Source: Holophagales bacterium (lineage in GTDB: Bacteria > Acidobacteriota > Thermoanaerobaculia > Multivoradales > Multivoraceae). Taken from it: DNA of 64,000 nucleotides. The DNA is taken from contig VXVC01000012.1 in NCBI GenBank assembly GCA_009836625.1, forward strand, positions 380,073 to 444,072, in the 5' to 3' direction. Both the position numbers and the translations under genes were made by a program. Below, in pieces: positions 6,812-15,434 of the stretch. Below the pieces are notes generated by a model. That model was not told the origin of the DNA and did no database searches. It worked only from the letters and a program-made list of their open reading frames with translations. Numbering within the stretch: position 1 is the stretch's first letter; each line of letters begins with the position of its first letter.

Positions 6812-9280
6812 GTGACCGAACCCTGTTCCGACCTGCGCGTGATCGAGGTCGCCGGTTCTCCGGCCGGCGCGTATGCGGGGCGGCTGCTTGCCGCCTGCGG
6901 CGCCGAGGTGCTGCGGATCGAGCCGCCCGGGGGAGACCCGTGGCGGGAAATCGGAGAGAGGTGGCGGGGCGTCGGGGCGGAGTACGCGTACCTCAACCTG
7001 GGCAAGCGTGCCGCGCGGCTGCGGCCGAGCGAAGACGGTGGGCACACGCAGATACTGGAGCTGGTCGATCGCGGCCTTGCCGACGTCGTGATCGAGAGTT
7101 CTGCGCCGGGGCCGCTTGAACCTCTGATCGACGGTGCGGATGCACCGCACGCCGTGCTGTTGCGGATCTCGCCGTTCGGGTTGGAGGCCGGTGCGCGCGA
7201 AGCCTGGCGCGAGACGGGGCCGTCGCGGTCGAACGAGTTCACCGACGACGCCTGGTCGGGCCACACCTTCCTCAACGGCGGGGCGGATCGGGAGCCGATC
7301 GTGCGGCCGGGCCTCCACGCGCACTGCCAGGCGGGAGCGCACGCGGCGATCGGCGGGCTGGCCGCGCTCCTGGCGCGCCCCCGGATCGGCCGCGGCCAGA
7401 CGGTCGACGTGTCCCACGTCGAGGGCCTCGCCGCGATGCACCAGTACACCACGGTGATGTGGACGCAGGCCCGACACGTACTTCCCCGCGTCGGCAACAC
7501 GCAGGGCGGCCCCTGGCACCCGATCGGCGTCTACCGGTGCAAGGACGGGTACGTGTTCCTGGCGATGCCGAGCTGGGAGATGGTCCGGCCCTTCCTCCTG
7601 GCCGCCGGTCTCGACGCGGTGGCGGAGGATGGGCGCTTCGTCCGGGACGTCGACCGCGCCCACCACCGGCTCGAGTTCGACCGCGCGATCGAGCCGTGGC
7701 TGATGGCTCACACGATGGCGGAGATCATCGAGCTGGGCGTGCGGGCGCGGGTGCCGATCGGCCCGATCCACGACGCGCTGAGCGTGCTCGAGGATCCGCA
7801 CTTCCGGGCGCGGGACTTCTTCGTGCCGATCGACGGCGCGGAGGGGCCGCTCGTGCCCCGCGGTCCGTTCGTGCTCGACGGTAAGGCGCCGGCGCTCTCG
7901 TCGGACGACGCAATCGTTGGGCCGGCGCCGCTCCTGGACGACGCGCCGGCGCCGTCGTCGCCGGCGGCCTCGCTGGGCGAGGATGACGGCGCGCTCGACC
8001 ACGGGCCGCTCCAGGGCGTCCGCGTTCTCGACCTGACCCGGGTGTGGGCGGGGCCGCTGGCGACCCGCATCCTGGGCGACCTCGGGGCCGACGTGATCAA
8101 GGTCGAGGCGGCGTGGTCGCGCGGTCCGGCCACGCGGCCTGCCCGCGATGGGGCGCTGAGCCACCTGTTTCCGGAGGACGAGGTCGGCGAGCGGCCATTC
8201 AACCGGAGCGCGGCGTTCAACAAGATGAACCGCAACAAGCGGTCGCTCACCCTCGAGCTGAACGATCCCGAGGCGAAGCGGCTGTTCGAGAGGCTGGTCG
8301 AGCAGTCGGACGTCGTCTGCGACAACTTCAGTCCCCGGGTCATGCCGAAGCTGGGGCTCGCAGCGGATCGGCTGCGCGAGGTCAATCCACGGGTCGTGGC
8401 GGTCGCGATGCCGGGTTTCGGCCACTCGGGGCCCTACCGCGACCGGCTGGCCTACGGTCCGTTGATCGAGGCGTCGATGGGGCTGACTTCTCACATCGGC
8501 TACCGCGACGGTCCGCCATGCCGGTCCGGCGTCGCCTGGCCTGATCCGGTGACCGCGCTTCATACCGTCGTCGGAACGCTGGCCATGCTGTACCGGCGCT
8601 CCCGTTCGCCGGAAGGCGCTGGCGGGACCGTCGAGACGCCCATGGTCGAAGCGACGGCCACGACCTTCGGCGACAGCATCCTGACCGCGCAGCTTCGCGG
8701 GGCGGCCGAGCCGAGGCGCGGCAACCGCCATTCGCGGCGGGCGCCCCAGGGCTGCTATCCGTGTCGTGGCGAGGAGCGCTGGATTGCGATCAGCGTCGAG
8801 GACGACCGGCAGTGGCGGGCGCTATGCGGCCTCGCCGGCCTGGAAGCGTCGCTTGCTTCGATGTCGCTCGAGCAGCGGCAGACGGAGGAGGACCGGATCG
8901 ATGACCTGCTGACGGACTGGACCCGTGACCAGGAGCGAGGCTCGCTGGTTGAAAGCCTGCATCGAGTGGGCGTGACTGCGGCGCCGGTCGCCGACGGTCG
9001 CGACCTGGCCGAGAATCAGTTCCTCGAGGCTCGCCGCTTCTGGGCTGAGGTCGATCATCCGGAGGTCGGCCGTCGCCGCTATCCAGGTCTGCCGATCCGG
9101 CTGAGCGCCACGCCGCCGACCTATCGGCGCGGCGCCCCGTGTCTCGGCGAGCACAACCGGGAGGTCCTGGTCGAGGTCCTGGGCTTCGACGATGCGCGGG
9201 TCGACGAACTGGAACACGCCGGTATCCTGCGGGACACGCCGCCTGCGGGCGCGACGGGTCGGGGTGTCAAGAGAGACTGA
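6812..9280 (+). CDS. CaiB/BaiF family CoA-transferase, two tandem domains fused
   Basis: 822 aa, about twice the usual 400 aa. The first half begins L-R-V-I-E-V-A-G-S-P-A-G-A-Y-A-G-R-L-L-A and the second restarts at about residue 405 with V-R-V-L-D-L-T-R-V-W-A-G-P-L-A-T-R-I-L-G-D-L-G-A-D-V-I-K-V-E, the canonical N-terminus of class III CoA-transferases. Each half has the expected fold elements; the second carries N-R-N-K-R-S-L-T-L-E-L and D-N-F-S-P-R-V, typical of an active domain. Class III enzymes are interlocked homodimers, so the fusion probably makes a covalent heterodimer. The acyl substrate is unknown. The start is GTG 6812. A VOC-family gene follows 17 bp downstream and may share the pathway. 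Confidence 0.88.
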   Translation: MTEPCSDLRVIEVAGSPAGAYAGRLLAACGAEVLRIEPPGGDPWREIGERWRGVGAEYAYLNLGKRAARLRPSEDGGHTQILELVDRGLADVVIESSAPGPLEPLIDGADAPHAVLLRISPFGLEAGAREAWRETGPSRSNEFTDDAWSGHTFLNGGADREPIVRPGLHAHCQAGAHAAIGGLAALLARPRIGRGQTVDVSHVEGLAAMHQYTTVMWTQARHVLPRVGNTQGGPWHPIGVYRCKDGYVFLAMPSWEMVRPFLLAAGLDAVAEDGRFVRDVDRAHHRLEFDRAIEPWLMAHTMAEIIELGVRARVPIGPIHDALSVLEDPHFRARDFFVPIDGAEGPLVPRGPFVLDGKAPALSSDDAIVGPAPLLDDAPAPSSPAASLGEDDGALDHGPLQGVRVLDLTRVWAGPLATRILGDLGADVIKVEAAWSRGPATRPARDGALSHLFPEDEVGERPFNRSAAFNKMNRNKRSLTLELNDPEAKRLFERLVEQSDVVCDNFSPRVMPKLGLAADRLREVNPRVVAVAMPGFGHSGPYRDRLAYGPLIEASMGLTSHIGYRDGPPCRSGVAWPDPVTALHTVVGTLAMLYRRSRSPEGAGGTVETPMVEATATTFGDSILTAQLRGAAEPRRGNRHSRRAPQGCYPCRGEERWIAISVEDDRQWRALCGLAGLEASLASMSLEQRQTEEDRIDDLLTDWTRDQERGSLVESLHRVGVTAAPVADGRDLAENQFLEARRFWAEVDHPEVGRRRYPGLPIRLSATPPTYRRGAPCLGEHNREVLVEVLGFDDARVDELEHAGILRDTPPAGATGRGVKRD

Positions 9281-9297
9281 CGTACGGAGGCGCGGGG

Positions 9298-9723
9298 ATG
9301 AAACTCGACTTCGTTCTTGAGGCCTGCCTCTACGTGGACGATCTGGACGCGGCCGAGGACTTCTACACGGAGATCCTTGGTCTGGCCCTCCACTCGAAGC
9401 TGGAAGGGCGGCACGTCTTCTTCCGCTGCGGCAGCCAGATGGTCCTCCTCTTCAACCCGGACGCGACGTCCGACCCGGACTTGACCCCGCGGGGTCTCGG
9501 GCTCCACGGATCGCACGGACCCGGTCATCTTGCGTTCGGCGTCACGGAAGAAGAGATCGACCTCTGGCGTGCTCATCTCGAGAGCCACCACGTTCCGGTC
9601 GAGCAGGAGATCGACTGGGGAGGCAGCCGGGGACGATCGATCTACTTTCGCGATCCGGACGGAAACAGCCTGGAGTTCGCAACGTCCGCGTTGTGGGGGT
9701 TGACCGAGCCGCCTGGCCGCTAG
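9298..9723 (+). CDS. VOC-superfamily protein (glyoxalase/dioxygenase fold)
   Basis: 141 aa. The N-terminus L-E-A-C-L-Y-V-D-D-L-D-A-A-E-D-F-Y is the first beta-alpha-beta unit of the vicinal oxygen chelate fold; H-G-P-G-H-L-A-F-G-V and Y-F-R-D-P-D-G-N-S-L-E-F-A give the second unit, with the conserved His and Glu metal-ligand positions. The function could be a lyase, isomerase or dioxygenase on a small molecule and cannot be fixed from sequence. A GGAGG sits 7 bp before the ATG. It lies directly behind the CoA-transferase in the same direction, so a shared transcript is likely. Its stop codon overlaps the end of the convergent TldE-like gene by 4 bp. Confidence 0.85.
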   Translation: MKLDFVLEACLYVDDLDAAEDFYTEILGLALHSKLEGRHVFFRCGSQMVLLFNPDATSDPDLTPRGLGLHGSHGPGHLAFGVTEEEIDLWRAHLESHHVPVEQEIDWGGSRGRSIYFRDPDGNSLEFATSALWGLTEPPGR

Positions 9724-11522
9724 GGATCGAAGGCAGGGTGGTTCGCCACCGGCAGGTGGGGGGCGTTTCCGGACGGTTTGCGCAGACTCAGTTCTTCGAA
9801 CAGCAGGTCGGGGATCGAGACCGATACGACTTCGCCCAGACCGAGTGCGCTGAACGCGCCCGCCAGGAAGGACGGGATCAACCCACCGGCGGGTGAGTGG
9901 GGGAAGCTGTACACGGTCGACGTATCGGACACGGCCACGATGTCGCGGAACGCCGCTTCGGTCACGGCGACGAGTTCCGCCCTGGGAATCAGTTCTTCCC
10001 TGCCGTCAGGAAAGAACTTGTAGGCGAGGCTGGTGTTGCCCAGCCCCGGACCTGCCTGGGGTCCCGAGCGCAGGAGGCTCAGGGTGCCCCCCGGACCATC
10101 TCCGGACTCGGGTTTGCCCATGCGGCGCACGACGATTCCGTAGTCCGCACCCCGCTCTTCGATCAGCAGCATGAACTCGGCGAGTAGCTCTTCGCGATTC
10201 ATGCCGCGATTCGAGGCGACGATCAGGTTGCTCGGCGCCGGACCTTCTCCGCGTCGGTTCGCGGTGCTTTGCTCGATTCCCGGGACCGGATTGCGGGACG
10301 TGAGCAGAGACTTCAGGATGCCGTTCTCGATCAGGGCCTTCGACCTTGCCTCGACGCCGTCGTCATCGACCGCGTAGCCGCCGAGGAAGCCGTCGCCGTC
10401 GGCGGAGGGGTCGTCGTGGATGTTGAGGAATCGCGGCAGGACCCTGGCCCCGATCCGGTCGAGGAACGGGTTGCGGCTCTGCTGCAGCATGCGCGCGAAG
10501 TTCGGTTCGGCGTCGGGTACGCGGTTGCCCAGTAGTCTGGGCACGAGCACCTGAGCGAACAGTTCGGCGGCGGCCTGACCCTCGAAGAGGACGGGGCCGC
10601 TGTATCGGTCCAGGCCCTCGGCGGAACGTCGAGCGGTCAGATTGGCGCCCATGGCGGCAACGCGCGATTCCAGATCGGTCCGGTCGCTGATGTCGTTCCA
10701 GGAACGGCCGCGGGCCGCGACGGAGTCGTTCAGAACGACGCCGTCTGTGGCTTGCGTGCGCGCCTCGACGACGATCGAAGCGCTGGGGTCGGAGCGGATG
10801 AAGGCGGACCCCTCGCTGTTCAGGTAGTAGGTGCGGCGGTTGCCGGCCGAGGCCGAGACGTTCGAACTGAAGATCTCGGGCAGGTCCCTGAATGGGGCGG
10901 AGAGGTCCCGGGCGAGTTCTTCGAGGGCGGTCCGGGGCGGGAGGCCGGGGGCGGCCTGGTCGAAGTACGTGAACGGCTCCTCCGATGAGAAGTCGGCGAT
11001 GTCCTCGGCCCGGGTTTCGTTCTGGAGCACGGCGCGTTTCTCCGCCAGCGACTCCAGTGCGGCCTTGTAGGCCTGGTCCGTGGCGAGCCAGATCTGCCGC
11101 CTGATCTCGCGGTAGTCGTTCTCCAGCGGCAGAAATCCGCCCATCGCGAAGCTCGACGGGAAGAGGGACATTGAGCCGAAGTTCGTGTTGTCGAAGGACG
11201 GATCGCCAATGCGGACTTCGACGCTCAGTCGTCTGCTCTTGTCTTCTGAACTCGACAGCAGTGCGCCGAAGCTCCCGGCGGCGTTCAGCCGTTCGGTTTC
11301 CCGCACCGTGTACGCGAGGAAGTAGGGCTTTTCCAGTCCCTCCAGCTCGAGTTGCTCGGTGCTGCGCGCCAGCTCGTCGCGCATTGCCTGCATGATGACG
11401 TTGAGTTCGGCTTCTTCCTGAGCGTTCACCGCGGGAAGCGGGACGAGTGAGAGGGCCACGACCGCAGCCAGGAGAGGCGTCGGCGTCACCGCAAACCTAC
11501 GGTTCTTCAAGGACAGGAGCAT
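9720..11522 (-). CDS. Exported TldE/PmbA-like protein lacking the zinc motif
   Basis: 600 aa with a clear signal peptide (hydrophobic core, then A-V-N-A before Q-E-E). It is homologous along its length to the gene 2 bp upstream: Y-F-L-A-Y-T-V-R-E-T versus Y-F-L-S-Y-E-I-S-E-S, G-A-S/F-G-A-L segments, G-P-V-L-F-E-G-Q-A-A-A versus G-P-A-I-L-S-G-E-A-S-G. At the position of the HExxxH zinc site of the partner it reads L-F-A-Q-V-L-V-P-R-L-L-G-N, so no metal ligands remain. That is exactly the TldE/PmbA situation, where the partner of TldD is catalytically inert. I infer a heteromeric extracytoplasmic protease subunit. It shares an operon with the TldD-like gene. Confidence 0.8.
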   Translation of the reverse strand: MLLSLKNRRFAVTPTPLLAAVVALSLVPLPAVNAQEEAELNVIMQAMRDELARSTEQLELEGLEKPYFLAYTVRETERLNAAGSFGALLSSSEDKSRRLSVEVRIGDPSFDNTNFGSMSLFPSSFAMGGFLPLENDYREIRRQIWLATDQAYKAALESLAEKRAVLQNETRAEDIADFSSEEPFTYFDQAAPGLPPRTALEELARDLSAPFRDLPEIFSSNVSASAGNRRTYYLNSEGSAFIRSDPSASIVVEARTQATDGVVLNDSVAARGRSWNDISDRTDLESRVAAMGANLTARRSAEGLDRYSGPVLFEGQAAAELFAQVLVPRLLGNRVPDAEPNFARMLQQSRNPFLDRIGARVLPRFLNIHDDPSADGDGFLGGYAVDDDGVEARSKALIENGILKSLLTSRNPVPGIEQSTANRRGEGPAPSNLIVASNRGMNREELLAEFMLLIEERGADYGIVVRRMGKPESGDGPGGTLSLLRSGPQAGPGLGNTSLAYKFFPDGREELIPRAELVAVTEAAFRDIVAVSDTSTVYSFPHSPAGGLIPSFLAGAFSALGLGEVVSVSIPDLLFEELSLRKPSGNAPHLPVANHPAFDP

Positions 11523-11524
11523 GG

Positions 11525-13252
11525 CTAGATGTCTCCCACTGGTGCTGGCAGGATCGGTGGTCGATCCTGGTTCTTCTCTTTCTTCTGCACTTCGATCTGG
11601 GATACCAGGATCGACGGAGCGGCCGCCGAAACCGGCACCATGCCCGACTCCGCGCCGCAGAAGCCGTTGAACACGCCGATCCTGTCGTCCGCCGCGACCA
11701 CGCGGCTGAACGTCGTGAGCGGCGTGCCGATCAGGTCGACGCCGCGGACCAGTTCCTCGCGGCCGTCCGGGTAGACCCGGTAGACGAGGAGCGGCGACAC
11801 GTTGAACGAGTTGGGAATGACACGTCCCGTGAACGTGAAGCCGCCCTGGATCTCCTCGATACGAAGTCCGAACGGTCTCTCGGCTGCCTCGATCGCCTCG
11901 ACGAACCTCGCCTTCAGTTCGTCGCTCGTCAGCGGATCGGTTGCTTCGACGATCAGGTTCGACTGTCTGGAGACCGGCTTGCGACCGGGCTGCTTGCGGC
12001 CGTGACCGTTGGAGTTCGGGAAGCCCTCGATGGGGGAGCGGGACATGAGGAAGTTCTTGAGGATTCCCTTGTCGATCGCGGTCACTCGTTGAGCGGCAAC
12101 GCCCTGGTTGTCGTAGCGATAGCTGCCGACCAGGTCTGAGGGCCCGTAGGTCCTGATCGTCGGATCGAAGTGCACGGAGAAGCTCTCCGGCAGGACGCGC
12201 TGGTTCAGTTGGTCGCGGAAGGTCTGGCTGTCATCGGCTTCCTTCAGGCGATGACCCTCGAGCCGGTGTCCCAGGATCTCGTGGAAGAAGACGCCGCTGG
12301 CTTCGCCGGACAGGATCGCCGGACCGGTGTAGGGCTCCACGAGCGGCGCTTCGCGGAGCGCCAGGAGAATCTCGATCATCTTCCCGACGTCCCGCTCGAC
12401 CGTCTCGTCGTCCGGAAGTCCGTCGAGCGTGAAGGAGCTGTAGCTCTTGTAGAGCGGCAGTTCCATGCCGTCGTCGGCCTTCGTCATGGCCGAGACGAAC
12501 AGGCGGTACCTGGTTTCCGAGGTCTGGATTTCGGAACCCTCGCTGTTGACGAACCAGCGCGTGTCCGTGCCGGCGGTGAGGGAAGCCGAGGCCCGCAGGA
12601 ACTCGTCATGTTCGGCGAACGGCGCCGAGTAGCGCCTGACCCTGTCTTCCCATTCGGCGCGGTCGTACTCAACGGGCCGGGGATGGTCCACGCCCTTTGA
12701 TGCGGTTTCGCGGGAGAAGTCGTCGGACTGGTCCTCGGCCTCGACCTTCACCTGCACGTTCGTCTGCACCTGGGTGAGTTGCTCCAGCGCGCGCTTGTAC
12801 TCCTTGTCGGTCTCGGCCCAGAGGACGCTACGGATCGCGGCGGGGTCGTCGTCGAGGGGCACCTGGGTGCGACCGGAGCCAAGAAACGCTGAGGAGAAGA
12901 AGGTGTCCCGAATCGGTCGAGTGTTGTCCAGCGAGTAGTCGCCGACGCGGAGGTCGATGTCGAGGAGGCGCTCGCGGCGTTCGGCGCTGTTGGTGAGAGC
13001 GCCGAACGAGGCGCCGATGGACACGCTCCGGCTTTCCGAGATCTCGTAACTCAGAAAGTACGGCGGGGTCTCCTCCTCGCCGAGCAGCTCCATCGAGCGG
13101 CCGAGTTCCGCCTTCATCGCGTCCAGCACGGTTGATTGGCCGGCCGCCGGCGCGGCCGCGAGAGCGATGCCGCAAAGGCTGATCAGAAGGCGCCGCAGGG
13201 GCAGTCTGATCAAGCCGCTGCCGTGTTCACGATTCCACTGAACTTCGGACAT
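11525..13252 (-). CDS. Exported TldD-like metallopeptidase
   Basis: 575 aa from ATG 13252. A GGGGAGG lies 7 bp upstream, which is why this start is preferred to a GTG at 13258 that almost touches the Shine-Dalgarno sequence. The N-terminus has a hydrophobic stretch ending A-P-A-A-G before Q-S, a signal peptide. The central F-F-H-E-I-L-G-H-R-L-E-G-H contains the HExxxH zinc-binding motif of TldD (modulator of gyrase family U62), followed by later TldD-type segments (L-M-S-R-S-P-I, S-N-L-I-V-E-A). Cytoplasmic TldD/TldE matures peptides such as microcins; here both subunits carry export signals, which is unusual. The substrate is unknown. It is followed by the TldE-like gene with 2 bp between. 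Confidence 0.85.
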   Translation of the reverse strand: MSEVQWNREHGSGLIRLPLRRLLISLCGIALAAAPAAGQSTVLDAMKAELGRSMELLGEEETPPYFLSYEISESRSVSIGASFGALTNSAERRERLLDIDLRVGDYSLDNTRPIRDTFFSSAFLGSGRTQVPLDDDPAAIRSVLWAETDKEYKRALEQLTQVQTNVQVKVEAEDQSDDFSRETASKGVDHPRPVEYDRAEWEDRVRRYSAPFAEHDEFLRASASLTAGTDTRWFVNSEGSEIQTSETRYRLFVSAMTKADDGMELPLYKSYSSFTLDGLPDDETVERDVGKMIEILLALREAPLVEPYTGPAILSGEASGVFFHEILGHRLEGHRLKEADDSQTFRDQLNQRVLPESFSVHFDPTIRTYGPSDLVGSYRYDNQGVAAQRVTAIDKGILKNFLMSRSPIEGFPNSNGHGRKQPGRKPVSRQSNLIVEATDPLTSDELKARFVEAIEAAERPFGLRIEEIQGGFTFTGRVIPNSFNVSPLLVYRVYPDGREELVRGVDLIGTPLTTFSRVVAADDRIGVFNGFCGAESGMVPVSAAAPSILVSQIEVQKKEKNQDRPPILPAPVGDI

Positions 13253-13300
13253 ACACACGCCTCCCCTCGTTGGTGGGTCCGATTGTTGGTACGGATCTGG

Positions 13301-14362
13301 TTACCCGCCCGTTTGCTCTGCGACTTCCCTCTCTTCAAGGCGCGCGCCGCGCAGCGTATTCCCGAGGGAGTAGTTCCCCTCGTGACAGGCGTACTCGTAG
13401 AGCTTGTCGTCGGTCGCGGGCCAGGTGTACTCGACGGTGTAGGGCGCTTCCCAGTCGCCGTTCTCGACGGTGAACCGGTAGAGGACGGTATCCGCGTCCT
13501 GGAACGAGAAGCGCTCGACGACGCGCTGGTCGGCCGGTGGCGAGGGATCGCCGTAGAGGGCGAAGGTCACCCAGTTCTCCTCCTGGAAGTTCGTCGTTTC
13601 GACGACCAGGGTGTCGTCCTCCCACCAGGCCACGGAATCGCCGGCGCGCGAGCGGTACCCTGGCGGCGCGGGGCGGGCGGCCTCCCTGGACGGGCTGATC
13701 GGGATGATCCGCGCGTAGTGCATCCACTCGATCAGGATCATCAGGTGGGTATCGGTCTGCACCACCGTCTTCAGGTTGTTGTAGAACTTGGGGTAGATCG
13801 GGATCGTCCCCTCGAGCGAGAAGATGCAGCGGTCGGCGATGGACAGCGACTCCGGGTCGTCATAGGGGCCGACCTCGCGGTCGCGCCACCACGCCCTGCC
13901 CTGGTTCTGGAGGAAGAACCCGTAGACGCCTTCCCGGCGGGCCTTGCCGCGCTCGGTCAACGGCGGAAAGCGGCCGTTCGGCGGGTCGACGATGAGGGAG
14001 GTGCGGTGCCGGCCGCCGACCTTGACCGCCGAGGTGCCGCGGTCCATGAAGAAGTAGTTGTAGCCGCCCACGCTGGCGCCCGCGGGTGGCGCCTCGCGGT
14101 CCGGGTCGCTGGCTCTGGAGGTGAGGCCGATCCTTGCCGCTTCCTGCGACCGGATCCGCTCGGCCTCTTCCTCGGTCAGGTGGAGGCGGTCGCCGAGCTC
14201 GATGCTGCGCTCGATCGGCGTCAGCGTGCTGATGTCGTAGTTGCCGGAGAAGTCGGGCTTGCCGGTCGGCGTTCTGGGGATTTCGTCCGCCGCGGCGGCC
14301 CCTGCGAGCCCTATGGCGTATGCCAGAACGACGGCCCTGCGAATGTACCCGTGAGTGCTCAT
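13301..14362 (-). CDS. Secreted protein of unknown function, second of a tandem pair
   Basis: 353 aa. Signal peptide with cleavage expected after G-A-A-A-A, followed by the mature start D-E-I-P-R-T-P-T-G-K-P-D-F-S-G-N-Y-D. This P-R-T-P-x-G-x-P-D-F-S-G signature marks a family of exported proteins of unknown function that I associate with Acidobacteriota-like genomes. The body has G-G-Y-N-Y-F-F-M-D-R-G, P-P-N-G-R-F, a conserved I-A-D-R-C-I-F-S-L-E-G and a D-D-T-L-V-V-E-T-T-N-F segment, all shared with the gene upstream (about 75 per cent identical by eye). Its ATG overlaps the upstream stop codon in ATGA, so the two are translationally coupled. No enzyme motif is recognised. Confidence 0.82.
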   Translation of the reverse strand: MSTHGYIRRAVVLAYAIGLAGAAAADEIPRTPTGKPDFSGNYDISTLTPIERSIELGDRLHLTEEEAERIRSQEAARIGLTSRASDPDREAPPAGASVGGYNYFFMDRGTSAVKVGGRHRTSLIVDPPNGRFPPLTERGKARREGVYGFFLQNQGRAWWRDREVGPYDDPESLSIADRCIFSLEGTIPIYPKFYNNLKTVVQTDTHLMILIEWMHYARIIPISPSREAARPAPPGYRSRAGDSVAWWEDDTLVVETTNFQEENWVTFALYGDPSPPADQRVVERFSFQDADTVLYRFTVENGDWEAPYTVEYTWPATDDKLYEYACHEGNYSLGNTLRGARLEEREVAEQTGG

Positions 14363-15426
14363 TGTGCACCTCCCGTCTGCGCGGTGACTTCCCGCTCCTC
14401 GAGGCGCGCGCCACGCAGCGTGTTCCCGGTGGCGTAGTTGCCTTCGTGGCAGGCGAACTCGAATAGCTTGTCGTCGGTCGCGGGCCACGTGTACTCGCCG
14501 CCGTACGGCGTCTCCCAGTCGCCGCTCTCGAGCGTGAACCGATAGAGGAGGGTTTCGGCGTCCTCGAAGGAGAAGCGCTCGATGACGTGCTGGTCGGCCG
14601 GCGGGGACGGCTCGCCGAAGAGAGTCGTCGCGATCCACTTCTCTTCCAGGAAGTTCGTCGTGTCGACGACGAGCGTGTCGCCCTCCCACCAGGCGACCGA
14701 GTCGCCGGCGCGCGAGCGGATCTCGGAGGGCAGGTGCCGGGCCCCTTCCTTCGACTGGCTGATCGGGATGACCCGCGCGTAGTGCATCCACTCGATGAGG
14801 ATCATCAGGTGGGTGTCGGTCTGCACGATCGTCTTGATGTTGTTGTAGTTCTTGGGGTAGATCGGGATCGTCGCCTCGAGCGAGAAGATGCAGCGATCGG
14901 CGATCGACAGCGACTCCGGGCCGTCGTAGGGACCGACTACGCGGTCGCGCCACCAGGCAGGCCCCGTGTTCCGCTTCGAGAATCCGTAGAGTCCGTTTCG
15001 CCGCGCTTCTCCACGCTCGGTCAGAGCCGGAAAGCGGCCGTTCGGAGGGTCGACGAGGAGGGAGGTTCGGTACTTGCCGTCGACCTTGACCGCCGACGTG
15101 CCCCGATCCATGAAGAAGTAGTTGTAGCCACCGACGCTGCCGCCGACCGGAGGCGCGGTCCGATCAGGATCGCTCGCCTGCGACCTGGTTTCGATGTTTA
15201 GAGCCTCCTGTAGCCGGATCTCATCGGCTTCGGCTTCGGTCAGGGTCAGGCGTTCGCCCAACCCGGGACTACGCTGCACCGGCGTCAGCGAGCTGATGTC
15301 GTAGTTGCCGGAGAAATCGGGTCTTCCGTTTGGGGTCCTTGGGATGTCCTCGGCCGTCGCGGTTCCCGCGCCGGCGATCGCGATCACGAGAACGAAGGTA
15401 GTGCGGGTGCGACCGTTGGTCATCAT
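14359..15426 (-). CDS. Secreted protein of unknown function, first of a tandem pair
   Basis: 355 aa. It begins M-M-T-N-G-R with a hydrophobic core and probable cleavage after T-A-T-A, then E-D-I-P-R-T-P-N-G-R-P-D-F-S-G-N-Y-D. It is a close paralogue of the gene immediately downstream, sharing G-G-Y-N-Y-F-F-M-D-R-G-T-S-A-V-K-V, S-I-A-D-R-C-I-F-S-L-E, H-L-M-I-L-I-E-W-M-H-Y-A-R and a Cys-His near the end (F-A-C-H-E-G-N-Y). GAGGAG precedes the first ATG by 4-5 bp. The gene lies 8 bp behind a DUF3604 gene and is probably in one operon with both DUF3604 genes and the TldD/E pair. The function is unknown; the conserved cysteines and aromatic-rich strands suggest a beta-rich binding protein. Confidence 0.82.
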   Translation of the reverse strand: MMTNGRTRTTFVLVIAIAGAGTATAEDIPRTPNGRPDFSGNYDISSLTPVQRSPGLGERLTLTEAEADEIRLQEALNIETRSQASDPDRTAPPVGGSVGGYNYFFMDRGTSAVKVDGKYRTSLLVDPPNGRFPALTERGEARRNGLYGFSKRNTGPAWWRDRVVGPYDGPESLSIADRCIFSLEATIPIYPKNYNNIKTIVQTDTHLMILIEWMHYARVIPISQSKEGARHLPSEIRSRAGDSVAWWEGDTLVVDTTNFLEEKWIATTLFGEPSPPADQHVIERFSFEDAETLLYRFTLESGDWETPYGGEYTWPATDDKLFEFACHEGNYATGNTLRGARLEEREVTAQTGGAQ

Positions 15427-15434
15427 CGAGCTCC

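Noticed and set aside
6797..8731. Minus-strand frame of 644 codons opposite the CoA-transferase
   Set aside because: Low-complexity Arg/Pro/His composition and no motif; antisense of a strong gene, as is common at this GC content.
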